A program made the translations under genes and the position numbers. The notes below the pieces were generated by a model. That model had not been told where the DNA came from, made no database searches, and saw only the letters and a program-made list of their open reading frames with translations. DNA of 64,000 nucleotides from Pseudoalteromonas rubra. GTDB taxonomy: Bacteria; Pseudomonadota; Gammaproteobacteria; Enterobacterales; Alteromonadaceae. Location: assembly GCF_000238295.3 (NCBI RefSeq), contig NZ_AHCD03000035.1, positions 372,001 to 436,000 on the forward strand, in the 5' to 3' direction. Shown here one piece after another: positions 10,093 to 19,061 of this stretch (the stretch's first letter is position 1; the number at the start of each line of letters is the position of its first letter).

Positions 10093-10803
10093 ATGACCGA
10101 ACATCAAAATGTGGATTTAAGTGAAATTGCAAAGTTTGAAGAGATAGCTGAACGCTGGTGGGATCGCGAAGGCGAATTTAAACCACTGCATGACATTAAT
10201 CCGTTACGGCTAGACTTTATTAACGATCGCTGCGGTGGTTTGTTTGAGAAAAAAGTGCTCGATGTCGGCTGCGGTGGCGGTATTCTGACAGAAAGCATGG
10301 CAAAAATGGGCGCTCAAGCACATGGCATCGATCTGGGTCAGGAGCCACTAAATGTTGCGAAACTACACGCGCTAGAAGCTGGCGTTAAAATTGACTATCG
10401 CAAAGTATCAGCAGAAGAATTTGCCGCCCACCATAGCGCTCAATTCGATGTTGTCACTTGCATGGAAATGCTTGAACATGTACCCGATCCAGCTTCTATT
10501 ATTGCGGCAGTCGCAAAAGCAGCAAAACCGGGGGCAGACGTGTTTTTCTCAACATTAAACAAGACCCATAAAGCATTTTTGCTTGCTGTTGTTGCGGCTG
10601 AGCGAGTGCTGAAGATGGTCCCTCCGGGCACCCACGACCACAACAAATTTATTCGCCCTTCTACCCTGATAGGCTGGGCTGAAGCCGAAGGTTTGAAAGT
10701 GCGTCGTGCTGCCGGTATCAATTATAACCCCTTCGGTAAAACCTTTACGCTGACAAATGATGTCAGTGTTAATTACCTACTCCACTTTGAGAAACTCGCA
10801 TGA
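10093..10803 (+). CDS. ubiG: Ubiquinone biosynthesis O-methyltransferase
   Basis: SAM-dependent O-methyltransferase for both O-methylation steps of ubiquinone synthesis. The 236 residues contain the SAM motif VLDVGCGGGILTE near 55-67, the post-motif HGIDLG, and CMEMLEHVPDP. The N-terminal FEEIAERWWDREGEFKPLH is diagnostic of UbiG. The ATG follows GAGGAAG. It overlaps the next gene (ATGA), and ubiG next to gyrA and nrdAB matches the E. coli neighbourhood. Confidence 0.97.
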   Translation: MTEHQNVDLSEIAKFEEIAERWWDREGEFKPLHDINPLRLDFINDRCGGLFEKKVLDVGCGGGILTESMAKMGAQAHGIDLGQEPLNVAKLHALEAGVKIDYRKVSAEEFAAHHSAQFDVVTCMEMLEHVPDPASIIAAVAKAAKPGADVFFSTLNKTHKAFLLAVVAAERVLKMVPPGTHDHNKFIRPSTLIGWAEAEGLKVRRAAGINYNPFGKTFTLTNDVSVNYLLHFEKLA

Positions 10804-11447
10804 CACAGGCTGTAATATTTGATCTCGACGGCACCCTGCTCGACACCAGTGATGATCTGGGCGCCGCACTCAACCATGTTTTGCAACAGCATGCAATGGC
10901 GCAGGTATCACGTGCAGAGTATAGCCCTGCTATCTCCAACGGTGTCAAAGCACTGCTGGAGGTCGGCTTTGGAGATCAGCTCAGCAAATTCGACTTTTCA
11001 ACGCTAAAACAACAGCTGCTGGATTACTACGCACAACACATCGCCGTTTATTCTCGCTGCTTTAAAGGCATTGAACCTTTGCTTCATACTTTACAGAGCA
11101 GAGAAATCAAAATTGCGATAATGACCAATAAGCCGACCTTTTTGACCATGCCCCTGCTGGCACAGATCGGCCCGCTTAAGAACATTGAGGTTGTAGTGTG
11201 CGGCGATACATTGGAAGTTGCCAAACCACACCCTGAGCCGCTTTTACTCGCGGCAGAGCGATTAGACGTAGATCCGACCAAATGTACCTATGTAGGGGAT
11301 GCTGAGCGCGATATTGCCGCGGCAAAAGCGGCAGGCATGCGATCAGCAGCCGCTCTGTGGGGTTTCATTCCATCCCTGGAAGAGGCACAAAGTTGGTCTG
11401 CGGATCTAAATCTTACTAACCCAGAATCACTCATTTCGTATATTTAG
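10800..11447 (+). CDS. HAD-IA family phosphatase (Gph/MupP-like)
   Basis: HAD-superfamily phosphatase of 215 residues with motif I DLDGTLLDTSDDLG at 8-21, motif II MTNK near 104 and motif IV YVGDAERDIAAAKAAGM near 163. It overlaps ubiG by 4 bases. In Pseudomonas the gene right after ubiG is mupP, the MurNAc-6-phosphate phosphatase of the peptidoglycan recycling shunt; phosphoglycolate phosphatase (Gph) is the other close family. Sequence alone does not separate these; position favours MupP, which is inference. Confidence 0.82.
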   Translation: MTQAVIFDLDGTLLDTSDDLGAALNHVLQQHAMAQVSRAEYSPAISNGVKALLEVGFGDQLSKFDFSTLKQQLLDYYAQHIAVYSRCFKGIEPLLHTLQSREIKIAIMTNKPTFLTMPLLAQIGPLKNIEVVVCGDTLEVAKPHPEPLLLAAERLDVDPTKCTYVGDAERDIAAAKAAGMRSAAALWGFIPSLEEAQSWSADLNLTNPESLISYI

Positions 11448-11472
11448 TGGCATTGATTAAAAAATGCCACTA
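11445..11472 (+). other. Stem-loop overlapping the HAD phosphatase stop codon
   Basis: TAGTGGCATT and AATGCCACTA form a perfect 10-bp stem with an 8-nt loop. The first arm contains the stop codon. No T-run follows, so it is not a classical terminator; it may be a 3'-end stabiliser. Its right arm also runs into the NrdR-like palindrome at 11467-11482. Confidence 0.45.
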
Positions 11473-11482
11473 TATGTAGTGT
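11467..11482. promoter_or_regulatory. NrdR-box-like palindrome (distal)
   Basis: Matches 14 of 16 positions of the NrdR box consensus acaCwAtATaTwgtgt as I recall it. It is about 230 bp upstream of the other two candidate boxes and partly within a stem-loop, so it may be fortuitous. Confidence 0.35.
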
Positions 11483-11642
11483 TGTGAACTATATTGAGAA
11501 CAAATTTGCACATAAAAAAAACAGTCGTGCAGTTTGCAAAATTTTCTTAAAAAAAGAGAAAAATCGATTGTCGTGAGTTGATTTTTTTTTGTTTGCAGCC
11601 ATGTTGGATAGCAGAAGGTTAGTGTTTGCTAACATAAAAATA

Positions 11643-11662
11643 TTATCCCTATGTTATCCACA
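11643..11662 (+). promoter_or_regulatory. DnaA boxes upstream of nrdA
   Basis: TTATCCACA at 11654-11662 is a perfect consensus DnaA box, and TTATCCCTA at 11643-11651 is a close match in the same orientation, 11 bp away. DnaA boxes are known in the E. coli nrdAB promoter, where DnaA links nucleotide reduction to replication. The position, about 150 bp before nrdA, is compatible with the same role here. Confidence 0.65.
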
Positions 11663-11699
11663 ATCCATAGAAAGTTGCTCTATTGCAAAATAGCGATAA

Positions 11700-11746
11700 C
11701 CCCACTATCTTGTGATCCTCTTTCTAGCGGACACCATATATAGTGG
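11700..11746. promoter_or_regulatory. Pair of NrdR-box candidates before nrdA
   Basis: 11731-11746 matches 14 of 16 positions of the recalled consensus acaCwAtATaTwgtgt; 11700-11715 matches 11 of 16. Their starts are exactly 31 bp apart, about three helical turns, the spacing usual for paired NrdR boxes. NrdR is the ATP/dATP-sensing repressor of ribonucleotide reductase genes. Score of the first box is modest, so the spacing carries much of the argument. Confidence 0.6.
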
Positions 11747-11813
11747 TGAAATGCTAAGCAATTATGAATATGCGATGACAATTACCGCATTCCGGGGGAA
11801 TACAGGCGTAGCT

Positions 11814-14099
11814 ATGAACCAACAATTATCTGTCAGTAAACGAAACGGCCGTAAAGAGCCGCTTGATTTAGATAAAATTCATCGAGTGATAAACTGGGCT
11901 GCTGAAGGCCTGAACAATGTCTCTGTTTCTCAGGTAGAGCTTAAATCTCACATTCAGTTCTATGATGGTATTCGCACCGAAGACATCCATGAAACTATCA
12001 TTAAAGCCGCCGCTGATCTGATTTCGAAAGATACACCGGACTATCAATACCTGGCAGCACGCCTGGCAGTATTCCACTTGCGTAAAAAGGCTTATGGTCA
12101 GTTTGAGCCACCGCATTTGTATGACCATGTGACTAAACTGGTTGAAGACAAGCGTTATGATGCGGGTTTATTGACTGATTATACTCGAGAAGAATATGAG
12201 CAGTTAAACGGCTTCCTGGAGCATGACCGTGATATGTCGTTTAGTTACGCCGCCGTCAAACAGCTAGAAGGTAAATACTTGGTGCAAAACCGAGTGACTG
12301 GCGAAATCTACGAGAGCGCTCAGTTCCTGTATATTCTGGTTGCAGCAAGCTTGTTCTCAGATTATCCGAAAGAAACGCGACTTGGTTATATCAAACGTTT
12401 CTACGACGCGGTTTCACAGTTTAAGATTTCACTGCCAACGCCAATTATGTCGGGTGTCCGTACACCAACACGCCAATTCAGCTCATGTGTACTGATTGAG
12501 ACCGCAGACAGCCTTGACTCTATTAATGCGACATCGTCAGCGATTGTTAAATACGTTAGCCAACGCGCCGGGATCGGTGTTAACGCTGGTCGGATCCGTG
12601 CTCTGGGTAGCCCTATCCGTAATGGTGAAGCATTCCACACAGGCTGTATCCCATTCTATAAGCACTTCCAGACAGCGGTGAAAAGCTGCTCGCAAGGGGG
12701 CGTTCGTGGTGGTGCTGCGACACTATTTTACCCTTTATGGCATCTGGAAGTAGAGAACCTGTTGGTTCTTAAGAACAACCGAGGTGTTGAGGAAAACCGT
12801 GTTAGACACCTAGACTACGGTGTTCAATTCAACAAAACGATGTATTCTCGCTTGATCAAAGACGATTACATCACTCTGTTCAGCCCGTCAGACGTACCAG
12901 GTTTGTACGACGCTTTCTTCGAAGATCAAGAAAAGTTCGAGCGCCTGTATGTTCAGTATGAGCAGGATGAATCAATCCGTAAGAAGCGCATTAAAGCACT
13001 GGAGCTGTTCTCTATGTTCGCTCAGGAACGCGCTAGTACTGGTCGTATTTATCTGCAAAACGTTGACCACTGTAATACGCACAGCCCGTTTGACGCAAAA
13101 GTTGCCCCTATTCGTCAGTCTAACCTGTGTCTGGAAATTGCATTGCCAACTAAGCCGCTGAGTCACGTCAATGACGAGGAAGGCGAGATTGCATTATGTA
13201 CTCTGTCTGCGTTTAACCTTGGTGCTATCAGCAGCCTGGATGAACTTGAAGAGCTTGCTGAGCTGGCTGTTCGTGCTCTGGACAACTTGCTGGACTTCCA
13301 GGACTACCCTGTCCCAGCGGCGAAAAATGCCACTATGGGCCGTCGTACTTTGGGTATCGGTGTTATCAACTTTGCTTACTATCTGGCAAAAAATGGCGTT
13401 AAGTACTCAGATGGTAGCGCCAATGGTCTGACGCACAGAACATTCGAAGCCATTCAGTATTATCTGATGAAAGCATCTAACAAGTTAGCTCAGGAACGGG
13501 GTGCTTGTCCTAAATTTAATGAGACAACCTACGCAAAAGGCATCATGCCTATCGATACCTACAAAAAAGATGTAGACGGTATCTGTAACGAGCCTCTGCA
13601 CCTGGACTGGGACGGATTACGTCAGGACGTAATGCAATATGGTATGCGTAACTCCACTTTGTCTGCGTTGATGCCATCTGAAACTTCTTCTCAGATCTCT
13701 AACGCAACGAATGGTATTGAGCCTCCACGCGGCCACATTAGCGTTAAGGCCAGTAAAGATGGTATCCTTAAACAAGTAGTGCCTGAGTACGAGCGACTGA
13801 AGGACAACTACGAGCTATTATGGGATATCCCTTCAAACGATGGCTATTTAGGCCTGGTCGGTATTATGCAAAAGTTTGTTGACCAAACTATTTCGGCAAA
13901 TACCAATTACGACCCGACTAAGTTTGAAGGTGGCAAAGTGCCTATGAAGCTGTTGCTCAAAGATTTACTTACCGCATACAAGCTTGGCGTGAAAACCTTG
14001 TATTACCACAACACCCGTGACGGTGCATCGGATGCTCAGGACGAAATGAAGCCTGAGGCTGAAGACGATGATTGTGCAGGCGGCGCTTGTAAAATCTAA
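11814..14099 (+). CDS. nrdA: Ribonucleotide reductase class Ia, alpha subunit
   Basis: Large catalytic subunit that reduces NDPs to dNDPs. Starting at the ATG at 11814 gives MNQQLSVSKRNGRKE and 761 residues, exactly the E. coli NrdA length, so I rejected the open frame that extends 34 codons upstream. Visible: N-terminal ATP-cone, RQFSSCVLIE with the first redox Cys, NLCLEI with the thiyl-radical Cys, and the C-terminal shuttle CAGGACKI. Preceded by a 366-bp region with DnaA and NrdR sites. Followed by a hairpin before nrdB. Confidence 0.97.
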   Translation: MNQQLSVSKRNGRKEPLDLDKIHRVINWAAEGLNNVSVSQVELKSHIQFYDGIRTEDIHETIIKAAADLISKDTPDYQYLAARLAVFHLRKKAYGQFEPPHLYDHVTKLVEDKRYDAGLLTDYTREEYEQLNGFLEHDRDMSFSYAAVKQLEGKYLVQNRVTGEIYESAQFLYILVAASLFSDYPKETRLGYIKRFYDAVSQFKISLPTPIMSGVRTPTRQFSSCVLIETADSLDSINATSSAIVKYVSQRAGIGVNAGRIRALGSPIRNGEAFHTGCIPFYKHFQTAVKSCSQGGVRGGAATLFYPLWHLEVENLLVLKNNRGVEENRVRHLDYGVQFNKTMYSRLIKDDYITLFSPSDVPGLYDAFFEDQEKFERLYVQYEQDESIRKKRIKALELFSMFAQERASTGRIYLQNVDHCNTHSPFDAKVAPIRQSNLCLEIALPTKPLSHVNDEEGEIALCTLSAFNLGAISSLDELEELAELAVRALDNLLDFQDYPVPAAKNATMGRRTLGIGVINFAYYLAKNGVKYSDGSANGLTHRTFEAIQYYLMKASNKLAQERGACPKFNETTYAKGIMPIDTYKKDVDGICNEPLHLDWDGLRQDVMQYGMRNSTLSALMPSETSSQISNATNGIEPPRGHISVKASKDGILKQVVPEYERLKDNYELLWDIPSNDGYLGLVGIMQKFVDQTISANTNYDPTKFEGGKVPMKLLLKDLLTAYKLGVKTLYYHNTRDGASDAQDEMKPEAEDDDCAGGACKI

Positions 14100-14107
14100 T
14101 CATAGTT

Positions 14108-14133
14108 AGCGGGTAATTTACCCGCTCTTTTTT
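14108..14133 (+). terminator. Intra-operon terminator between nrdA and nrdB
   Basis: AGCGGGT and ACCCGCT make a 7-bp GC-rich stem around a 5-nt loop, followed by CTTTTTT. It lies 9 bp after the nrdA stop and 18 bp before the nrdB start, so it should reduce nrdB expression relative to nrdA, or stabilise nrdA mRNA. Confidence 0.75.
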
Positions 14134-14150
14134 GGTGTCGAGAATTATCT

Positions 14151-15281
14151 ATGTCGTATTCTACGTTTAACAGAACCCACAACAATCAATTGCAGGAGCC
14201 GATGTTTTTCGGCCAATCTGTTAATGTCTCCCGTTATGATCAGCAAAAGTACCCTATTTTCGAAAAGCTGATCGAAAAGCAGCTGTCTTTTTTCTGGCGC
14301 CCTGAAGAGGTCGACGTCAGTAAAGACAGACTGGATTTCCAGGCGTTACCAGAGCACGAGAAACACATTTTTCTAAGCAACCTAAAGTATCAAACGCTGT
14401 TAGACAGTGTGCAGGGACGTTCTCCCAATGTTGCTTTGCTCCCTATTGTCTCAATCCCAGAGTTAGAGACCTGGATTGAGACCTGGGCTTTCAGTGAAAC
14501 GATCCACAGCCGCTCTTACACGCATATCATTCGTAACGTCACTAAGTCGCCTGAACTGATCTTCGACGACATCGTCGAAAACGATAAGATCAGTGAGCGT
14601 GCAGAGGCGGTTACTAAGCATTATGACGCATTGATCGAAAAGGTCTCTTTGTACAACCTGTACGGCGAAGGCAAGCACGAAATCAACGGCGAAACAGTGC
14701 ACATTAACCTGTTTGAGCTAAAGAAAATGCTTTATCTCTGCATTATGTCGGTGAACATCCTGGAAGCGATCCGCTTTTATGTGAGCTTCGCCTGTTCATT
14801 TGCATTTGCTGAGCGTGAGCTCATGGAAGGTAACGCCAAGATCATCAAGCTGATCGCCCGCGATGAAGCACTCCACTTGTCTGGCACTCAGCACATCCTC
14901 AACATTATGCAAGATGGCAAAGATGATCCAGAAATGGCCATTGTCGCTGCACAATGTCAGGAACAAGCGGTTCAGATGTTTGTAGAAGCTGCTGAGCAGG
15001 AAAAAGAATGGGCAGAATACCTTTTTAAAGATGGCTCAATGATTGGCCTGAACAAAGATATCCTGTGTCAGTATGTTGAATACATCACCAACGTACGCAT
15101 GACCGCTGTCGGTTTGCCGGCCCAATTTGAAAGTAACAGTAACCCTATCCCCTGGATCAATGCCTGGTTAGTGTCTGACAACGTGCAGGTTGCCCCACAA
15201 GAGGCAGAGATCAGCTCATATCTGGTAGGTCAGATTGATGCGGAAGTCGATGCGTCTGACTTTGGTGACTTCGACCTGTAA
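14151..15281 (+). CDS. nrdB: Ribonucleotide reductase class Ia, beta subunit
   Basis: Small subunit carrying the diiron centre and tyrosyl radical. It has 376 residues, as in E. coli. Diiron ligands are visible in LDFQALPEHEKHIF, WAFSETIHSRSYTHIIRN (Glu, His and the radical Tyr) and ARDEALHLSGTQH. The C-terminus ends in an acidic, hydrophobic tail that docks on NrdA. The stop overlaps the ATG of the next gene (TAATG). Confidence 0.97.
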   Translation: MSYSTFNRTHNNQLQEPMFFGQSVNVSRYDQQKYPIFEKLIEKQLSFFWRPEEVDVSKDRLDFQALPEHEKHIFLSNLKYQTLLDSVQGRSPNVALLPIVSIPELETWIETWAFSETIHSRSYTHIIRNVTKSPELIFDDIVENDKISERAEAVTKHYDALIEKVSLYNLYGEGKHEINGETVHINLFELKKMLYLCIMSVNILEAIRFYVSFACSFAFAERELMEGNAKIIKLIARDEALHLSGTQHILNIMQDGKDDPEMAIVAAQCQEQAVQMFVEAAEQEKEWAEYLFKDGSMIGLNKDILCQYVEYITNVRMTAVGLPAQFESNSNPIPWINAWLVSDNVQVAPQEAEISSYLVGQIDAEVDASDFGDFDL

Positions 15282-15553
15282 TGACAGACAGGCCAGTCAA
15301 AAAAATCTTTCTTGACCCTGACAAAGAGCCGCTCCTTCATGCGGCTCACTCTCCTTCACTCCTCGCAACGCTTGAAGCCAATCAGGTTGAAGTTGCCTAT
15401 CAGTGCAGAGAAGGGTTTTGTGGTGCGTGCCGCGCTAAACTGTGCCGAGGAAAGATAGCCTACAATCAGGAGCCTTTGGCGTTCGTCCGTGACGGAGAAA
15501 TTTTGCTCTGTTGCAGCAAGCCAGTTACCGATGTGATCATTAAGCTAGTGTAG
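15281..15553 (+). CDS. yfaE: 2Fe-2S ferredoxin maintaining NrdB (YfaE-like)
   Basis: Plant-type 2Fe-2S ferredoxin of 90 residues. Cluster ligands are seen in CREGFCGACRAKLC and LLCCSKP, the C-x4-C-x2-C-xn-C pattern. In E. coli, YfaE is encoded directly after nrdB and supplies electrons to assemble and maintain the NrdB diiron-tyrosyl cofactor. The one-base overlap with nrdB supports the same role. The end overlaps the convergent yaeQ gene by 9 bases. Confidence 0.93.
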   Translation: MTDRPVKKIFLDPDKEPLLHAAHSPSLLATLEANQVEVAYQCREGFCGACRAKLCRGKIAYNQEPLAFVRDGEILLCCSKPVTDVIIKLV

Positions 15554-16069
15554 TTTAATGATCTCACTTTGATAGTAATCCACTTTGTCACTCACGCTGA
15601 TCACCCCATTATCTATAATCACGTCCCAATGCAGACTACGCGATAACACACTGGCCAACTGACTCACAAAATCTGCGGACAGTGAAAAAATACTGATACC
15701 CTGTACCGCTATCAGATGAGGGGCCAGCTCTGCATACCAGGCGTCAGCGTCAGACACCAAAAAAACGACCTTATTCGCTTGCTTACGATACTTTTGCAAC
15801 TCACTCAGGCTATGTTCTCCGGCATAAAGTGCAACGCCTACTTGTCCCTGTGCATTTTCTAGCCAGACGTCTGGCTGATGCTTCTCTCTTACCCCCAGCC
15901 AGTGCACATTATCTAAGTAAGACAGACCGCAAAACCCTATCAGCTTTAACACAAAATGCTCCAGTGTTTCGGCTTTTTGCAGCGCAGCGGTGAACACTTC
16001 CTGATGATGTGAGCGATGAAACAAGTCTGCAATATTCATTCGCACCTTAAAAACAAAGAGATCAGTCAT
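15545..16069 (-). CDS. yaeQ: YaeQ family protein
   Basis: About 174 residues and similar throughout to E. coli YaeQ (181 residues): the start MTDLFVFKVRMNIADLF, a central EHFVLKLIGFCGLSY and the WDVIIDNGVISVSD end. The family has a nuclease-like alpha/beta fold, but its biochemical role is unsettled. I chose the ATG at 16069, preceded by AGGT; a TTG at 16093 would add eight residues without family similarity. Convergent with yfaE, overlapping it by 9 bases. Confidence 0.8.
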   Translation of the reverse strand: MTDLFVFKVRMNIADLFHRSHHQEVFTAALQKAETLEHFVLKLIGFCGLSYLDNVHWLGVREKHQPDVWLENAQGQVGVALYAGEHSLSELQKYRKQANKVVFLVSDADAWYAELAPHLIAVQGISIFSLSADFVSQLASVLSRSLHWDVIIDNGVISVSDKVDYYQSEIIKLH

Positions 16070-16157
16070 GATATTTGTACCTGAACCTATCAAACTAACT
16101 ATATTAAGCCGTCAAAATAATGCAAACTTAAAGAGATAGTATAACATCATTGATACC

Positions 16158-16183
16158 GCAATAATGCGGTGTTATATTATTGC
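16158..16183. promoter_or_regulatory. Inverted repeat before the TonB receptor, possible Zur site
   Basis: Arms GCAATAAT and ATTATTGC separated by 10 bp, containing TGTTATATTAT, which resembles one half of a Zur box (TGTTATA-n-TATAACA). The other half is poorly conserved. Position just before a putative zinc receptor gene is the main support. Confidence 0.35.
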
Positions 16184-16210
16184 AAGTATAAACAATTCAG
16201 AATGAGTACT

Positions 16211-18793
16211 ATGTTTAAGCAGTCTTTGATCACTTTTGCCATAACCAGCGCAATTTTTTCCTCGCAGGCCTCTGCCGCACAATTAAAAGGTAAAGTGCTG
16301 GATACCAATAACCAGCCAGTGCCGAATGCAACAGTGCATTTGCACGGTAAATCACAGTCCGTTAAAACCGATATTAACGGTCAATTTAGCATTAACGTCG
16401 ATCAAGCCGCTCAGTTGCACGTCAGTAAAGACCACTTTATCAATGAGCGCATTGATGTGACTCCGGACTCGCCTTACGTAACCGTTAAGCTGGCTCCGAG
16501 TTCAGTTGAGAGCGTCGTGGTATACGCCGCTGCTCTGCACAAAAGTAACATTGAAATGGCTTCCCCTGTCGCCGTTTTAAGTGGTGATGAGCTAAAAAAC
16601 AGCGCAAAGCCAACACTGGGTGAAACACTCAAACAACTGCCAGGCATTAACGCTAGTTACTTTGGACCTGTATCATCGAGCCCTATCATTCGTGGTTTAG
16701 ACGGTCCACGCGTTAAAATTACCCAAAACGGCCTGGACAGCAGTGATGCATCTCGTGTCGGCCCTGATCACGCCAATACCAATGACTCTCTGGCTGCACA
16801 GCAGATTGAAGTACTGCGTGGCCCTGCTACATTGCTCTATGGCTCAGGCGCTATTGGTGGTGTGGTTAATGTGGTTGATAACCGTATTCCAACTGATGTA
16901 ATTGAGGGTGTTCAGGGCGCCGCTGAGTTCAGCCACGATACCAATTCAAATACCAACACCGTTGCTGCTTTATTTGAAGCAGGCAACAACGGCTTTAACT
17001 TCCACTTTGATGGTGTAACGCGTAAAGGCGGCGACTATGACACTCCGCGTTTTGCGTTACCAGGCGAAGAGCATGACGATCATGACCACGATGATCATGA
17101 AGAGCATGGTCACGATGAACATGGCGAAGATGAACATGGTGAAGAAGCACACGGTGAGACTGAGTACGCTGAACGTGTTGCCAATACCTTTATCGATTCC
17201 GAGCAATTTAATATTGGTACCAGCTTTGTTGGCGATCACCTGACGGTTGGCTTGTCTTACGGTCGTATTGAAACTGACTACGGGATCCCTGCCCACTCTC
17301 ATGAACATCACGACCACGGCGATGAGCATGACCATGATGAGCATGACCATGATGAGCATGACCACGACGAACACGGTCACGACGAACATGATCACGACGA
17401 CCATGATGAGCATAGCGAAGACGAACACGACCATGCACATGGCGCGGAAGAAGAAGCCGTCTTTGCTCGTGTTAAACAAGACAGATGGCAGGCGCTGTTT
17501 AACTATGCACTGCACAACAACTGGATCGAGTCTATTCAGGTGCGCGCAGGTTTTACCGATTATGAACACTCTGAGATTGAGCATGGTGCCGTTGGTACAA
17601 CGTTCACTAACGAAACCACTGAAATAAGAACCAACATCGAACACAGATTAGGTGAGTGGCACGGTATTATCGGCTATCACTTCTCTGACAGTGACTACGC
17701 CGCTGAAGGCGCAGAAGCGTTCACCCCAGCGACCAACACAAAAACACATGCCTTGTACGTGCTTGAAGAGCGTCGCTTCGGTGATGTGACTTTAGAGCTA
17801 GGTGCCCGTGTCGAAGACTTCGCATTGTCTAGCAACTTTACTTCAGGCCACGATGATCATGACGAGCATGATCATGATGACCACGGTCACGACGAGCATG
17901 ACCACGAGCATGAAGGCCATGAAGATGAGCACATGGCTGAGGTGATCGACTATACACTGGACACCACTAATTTTAGTGCCTCAATTGGCGCTGTGTATGA
18001 CTATGCAGAGGGACAAAATGTTGCCATTAACCTGTCTCGCTCAGAGCGTGCACCTCTGACTGCCGAGCTGCTGTCAAATGGCCTGCACATCGCCACCTCT
18101 ACCTACGAGCTTGGCCTTGGTTACCACATCGAAGGTGACGAAGTTCACTTCGAGCCTGAGCACATTGAGCAGGAAAGATCGACCAACCTGGATATCAGCT
18201 TCAGACGCTTCATTGGCGATTTTGGTTACACAGTAAACTTCTTCTACAATGATGTCTCGAATTACTATTATCAGCGTAATACTGGCTACATGTATACCGG
18301 AGAACACGGTATTGAACTGGCTGACCACCATCATGATGGTGCCCTGCCCGTTTATCAATTTGAAAGTGCCGATGCGGAGCTATATGGTTTTGAGTTTGAT
18401 GCCCACTATCAGATTGATGCACGTAACCGCATTAAGGTCTTTGGTGACCACCTGAGAGCAGAGCTGGACTCTGGCGAATACCTGCCACGCATTCCATCGA
18501 ACAAGCTGGGCACAAGCTACCGCTTCGAGCTACAAGACTTCATGGCTGAACTAAGCGCGACTCACTACATGACGCAGGACAACCTTGCGCAGTCAGAAAC
18601 TAAAACAGACAGCTACACCTTGCTTGATGCAAGCTTTAGCTACAACTTCAGTTTGTCTGGTGTAGATCTGGTAGGTTATGTGAATGTCGACAACATCACC
18701 GATGAACTTGGCTTTGTACACAGCTCCTTTATCAAAGAGCAAGCCCCATTGCCTGGACGTAACTTCAAGTTAGGGATCCGTGGTTACTTCTAA
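16211..18793 (+). CDS. Histidine-rich TonB-dependent receptor, probably for zinc
   Basis: Outer-membrane TonB-dependent receptor, about 860 residues, with a signal peptide (MFKQSLITFAITSAIFSSQASA), a carboxypeptidase-like beta-sandwich at about 25-105, a plug domain (IIRGLDGPRVKI, LLYGSGAIGGVVNVVDNRIP) and a C-terminal beta-barrel ending in F (LGIRGYF). Three long insertions rich in His, Asp and Glu (near 280-320, 365-420 and 550-580) fall where extracellular loops are expected. The pattern recalls neisserial ZnuD, so zinc is the likely substrate, by inference. The start is uncertain: ATG at 16202 is also possible, and SD signals are weak. Confidence 0.88.
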   Translation: MFKQSLITFAITSAIFSSQASAAQLKGKVLDTNNQPVPNATVHLHGKSQSVKTDINGQFSINVDQAAQLHVSKDHFINERIDVTPDSPYVTVKLAPSSVESVVVYAAALHKSNIEMASPVAVLSGDELKNSAKPTLGETLKQLPGINASYFGPVSSSPIIRGLDGPRVKITQNGLDSSDASRVGPDHANTNDSLAAQQIEVLRGPATLLYGSGAIGGVVNVVDNRIPTDVIEGVQGAAEFSHDTNSNTNTVAALFEAGNNGFNFHFDGVTRKGGDYDTPRFALPGEEHDDHDHDDHEEHGHDEHGEDEHGEEAHGETEYAERVANTFIDSEQFNIGTSFVGDHLTVGLSYGRIETDYGIPAHSHEHHDHGDEHDHDEHDHDEHDHDEHGHDEHDHDDHDEHSEDEHDHAHGAEEEAVFARVKQDRWQALFNYALHNNWIESIQVRAGFTDYEHSEIEHGAVGTTFTNETTEIRTNIEHRLGEWHGIIGYHFSDSDYAAEGAEAFTPATNTKTHALYVLEERRFGDVTLELGARVEDFALSSNFTSGHDDHDEHDHDDHGHDEHDHEHEGHEDEHMAEVIDYTLDTTNFSASIGAVYDYAEGQNVAINLSRSERAPLTAELLSNGLHIATSTYELGLGYHIEGDEVHFEPEHIEQERSTNLDISFRRFIGDFGYTVNFFYNDVSNYYYQRNTGYMYTGEHGIELADHHHDGALPVYQFESADAELYGFEFDAHYQIDARNRIKVFGDHLRAELDSGEYLPRIPSNKLGTSYRFELQDFMAELSATHYMTQDNLAQSETKTDSYTLLDASFSYNFSLSGVDLVGYVNVDNITDELGFVHSSFIKEQAPLPGRNFKLGIRGYF
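17321..17410 (+). repeat. 15-bp tandem repeat coding a His/Asp loop
   Basis: Six consecutive 15-bp units, the first three nearly identical (GATGAGCATGACCAT), the later three diverged at third positions. They encode a DEHDH-type pentapeptide repeat in the receptor's second acidic-histidine loop. Slippage here would change loop length in frame, since the unit is a multiple of three. Confidence 0.85.
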
Positions 18794-18854
18794 GTTTGTA
18801 GGCTCTGTTTTTCGTTAGCTAATAGCAAAAGACAAACAGTTCCTATCTGAGCCC

Positions 18855-18885
18855 AATGCCGCTGCAAAGCGGCATTTTCTTTTTT
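18855..18885 (+). terminator. Terminator after the TonB receptor
   Basis: AATGCCGCT and AGCGGCATT form a 9-bp stem with a GCAA tetraloop, followed by TTCTTTTTT. It is 62 bp past the receptor stop. The rest of the gap up to 19062 shows no gene. Confidence 0.9.
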
Positions 18886-19061
18886 ACGCCTCATCATAAG
18901 GATTAGTATCCTTAGACCCATTTTAAAGACCTGCACGCTCATGGGATTTAATGCAGCTGATTCTCACCAAGCAGACCCTGCCATATTGCGCATAGATACA
19001 ATCGATACTCAGGTACCCGGTTCGCCTCAAAACGTTAAGAGAATGAAGCTGACTGCAAGGG

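Noticed and set aside
17057..17644. Open frame opposite the histidine-rich part of the TonB receptor
   Set aside because: Low-complexity shadow of the His/Asp codons; it has no start signal and the plus frame is a complete receptor.
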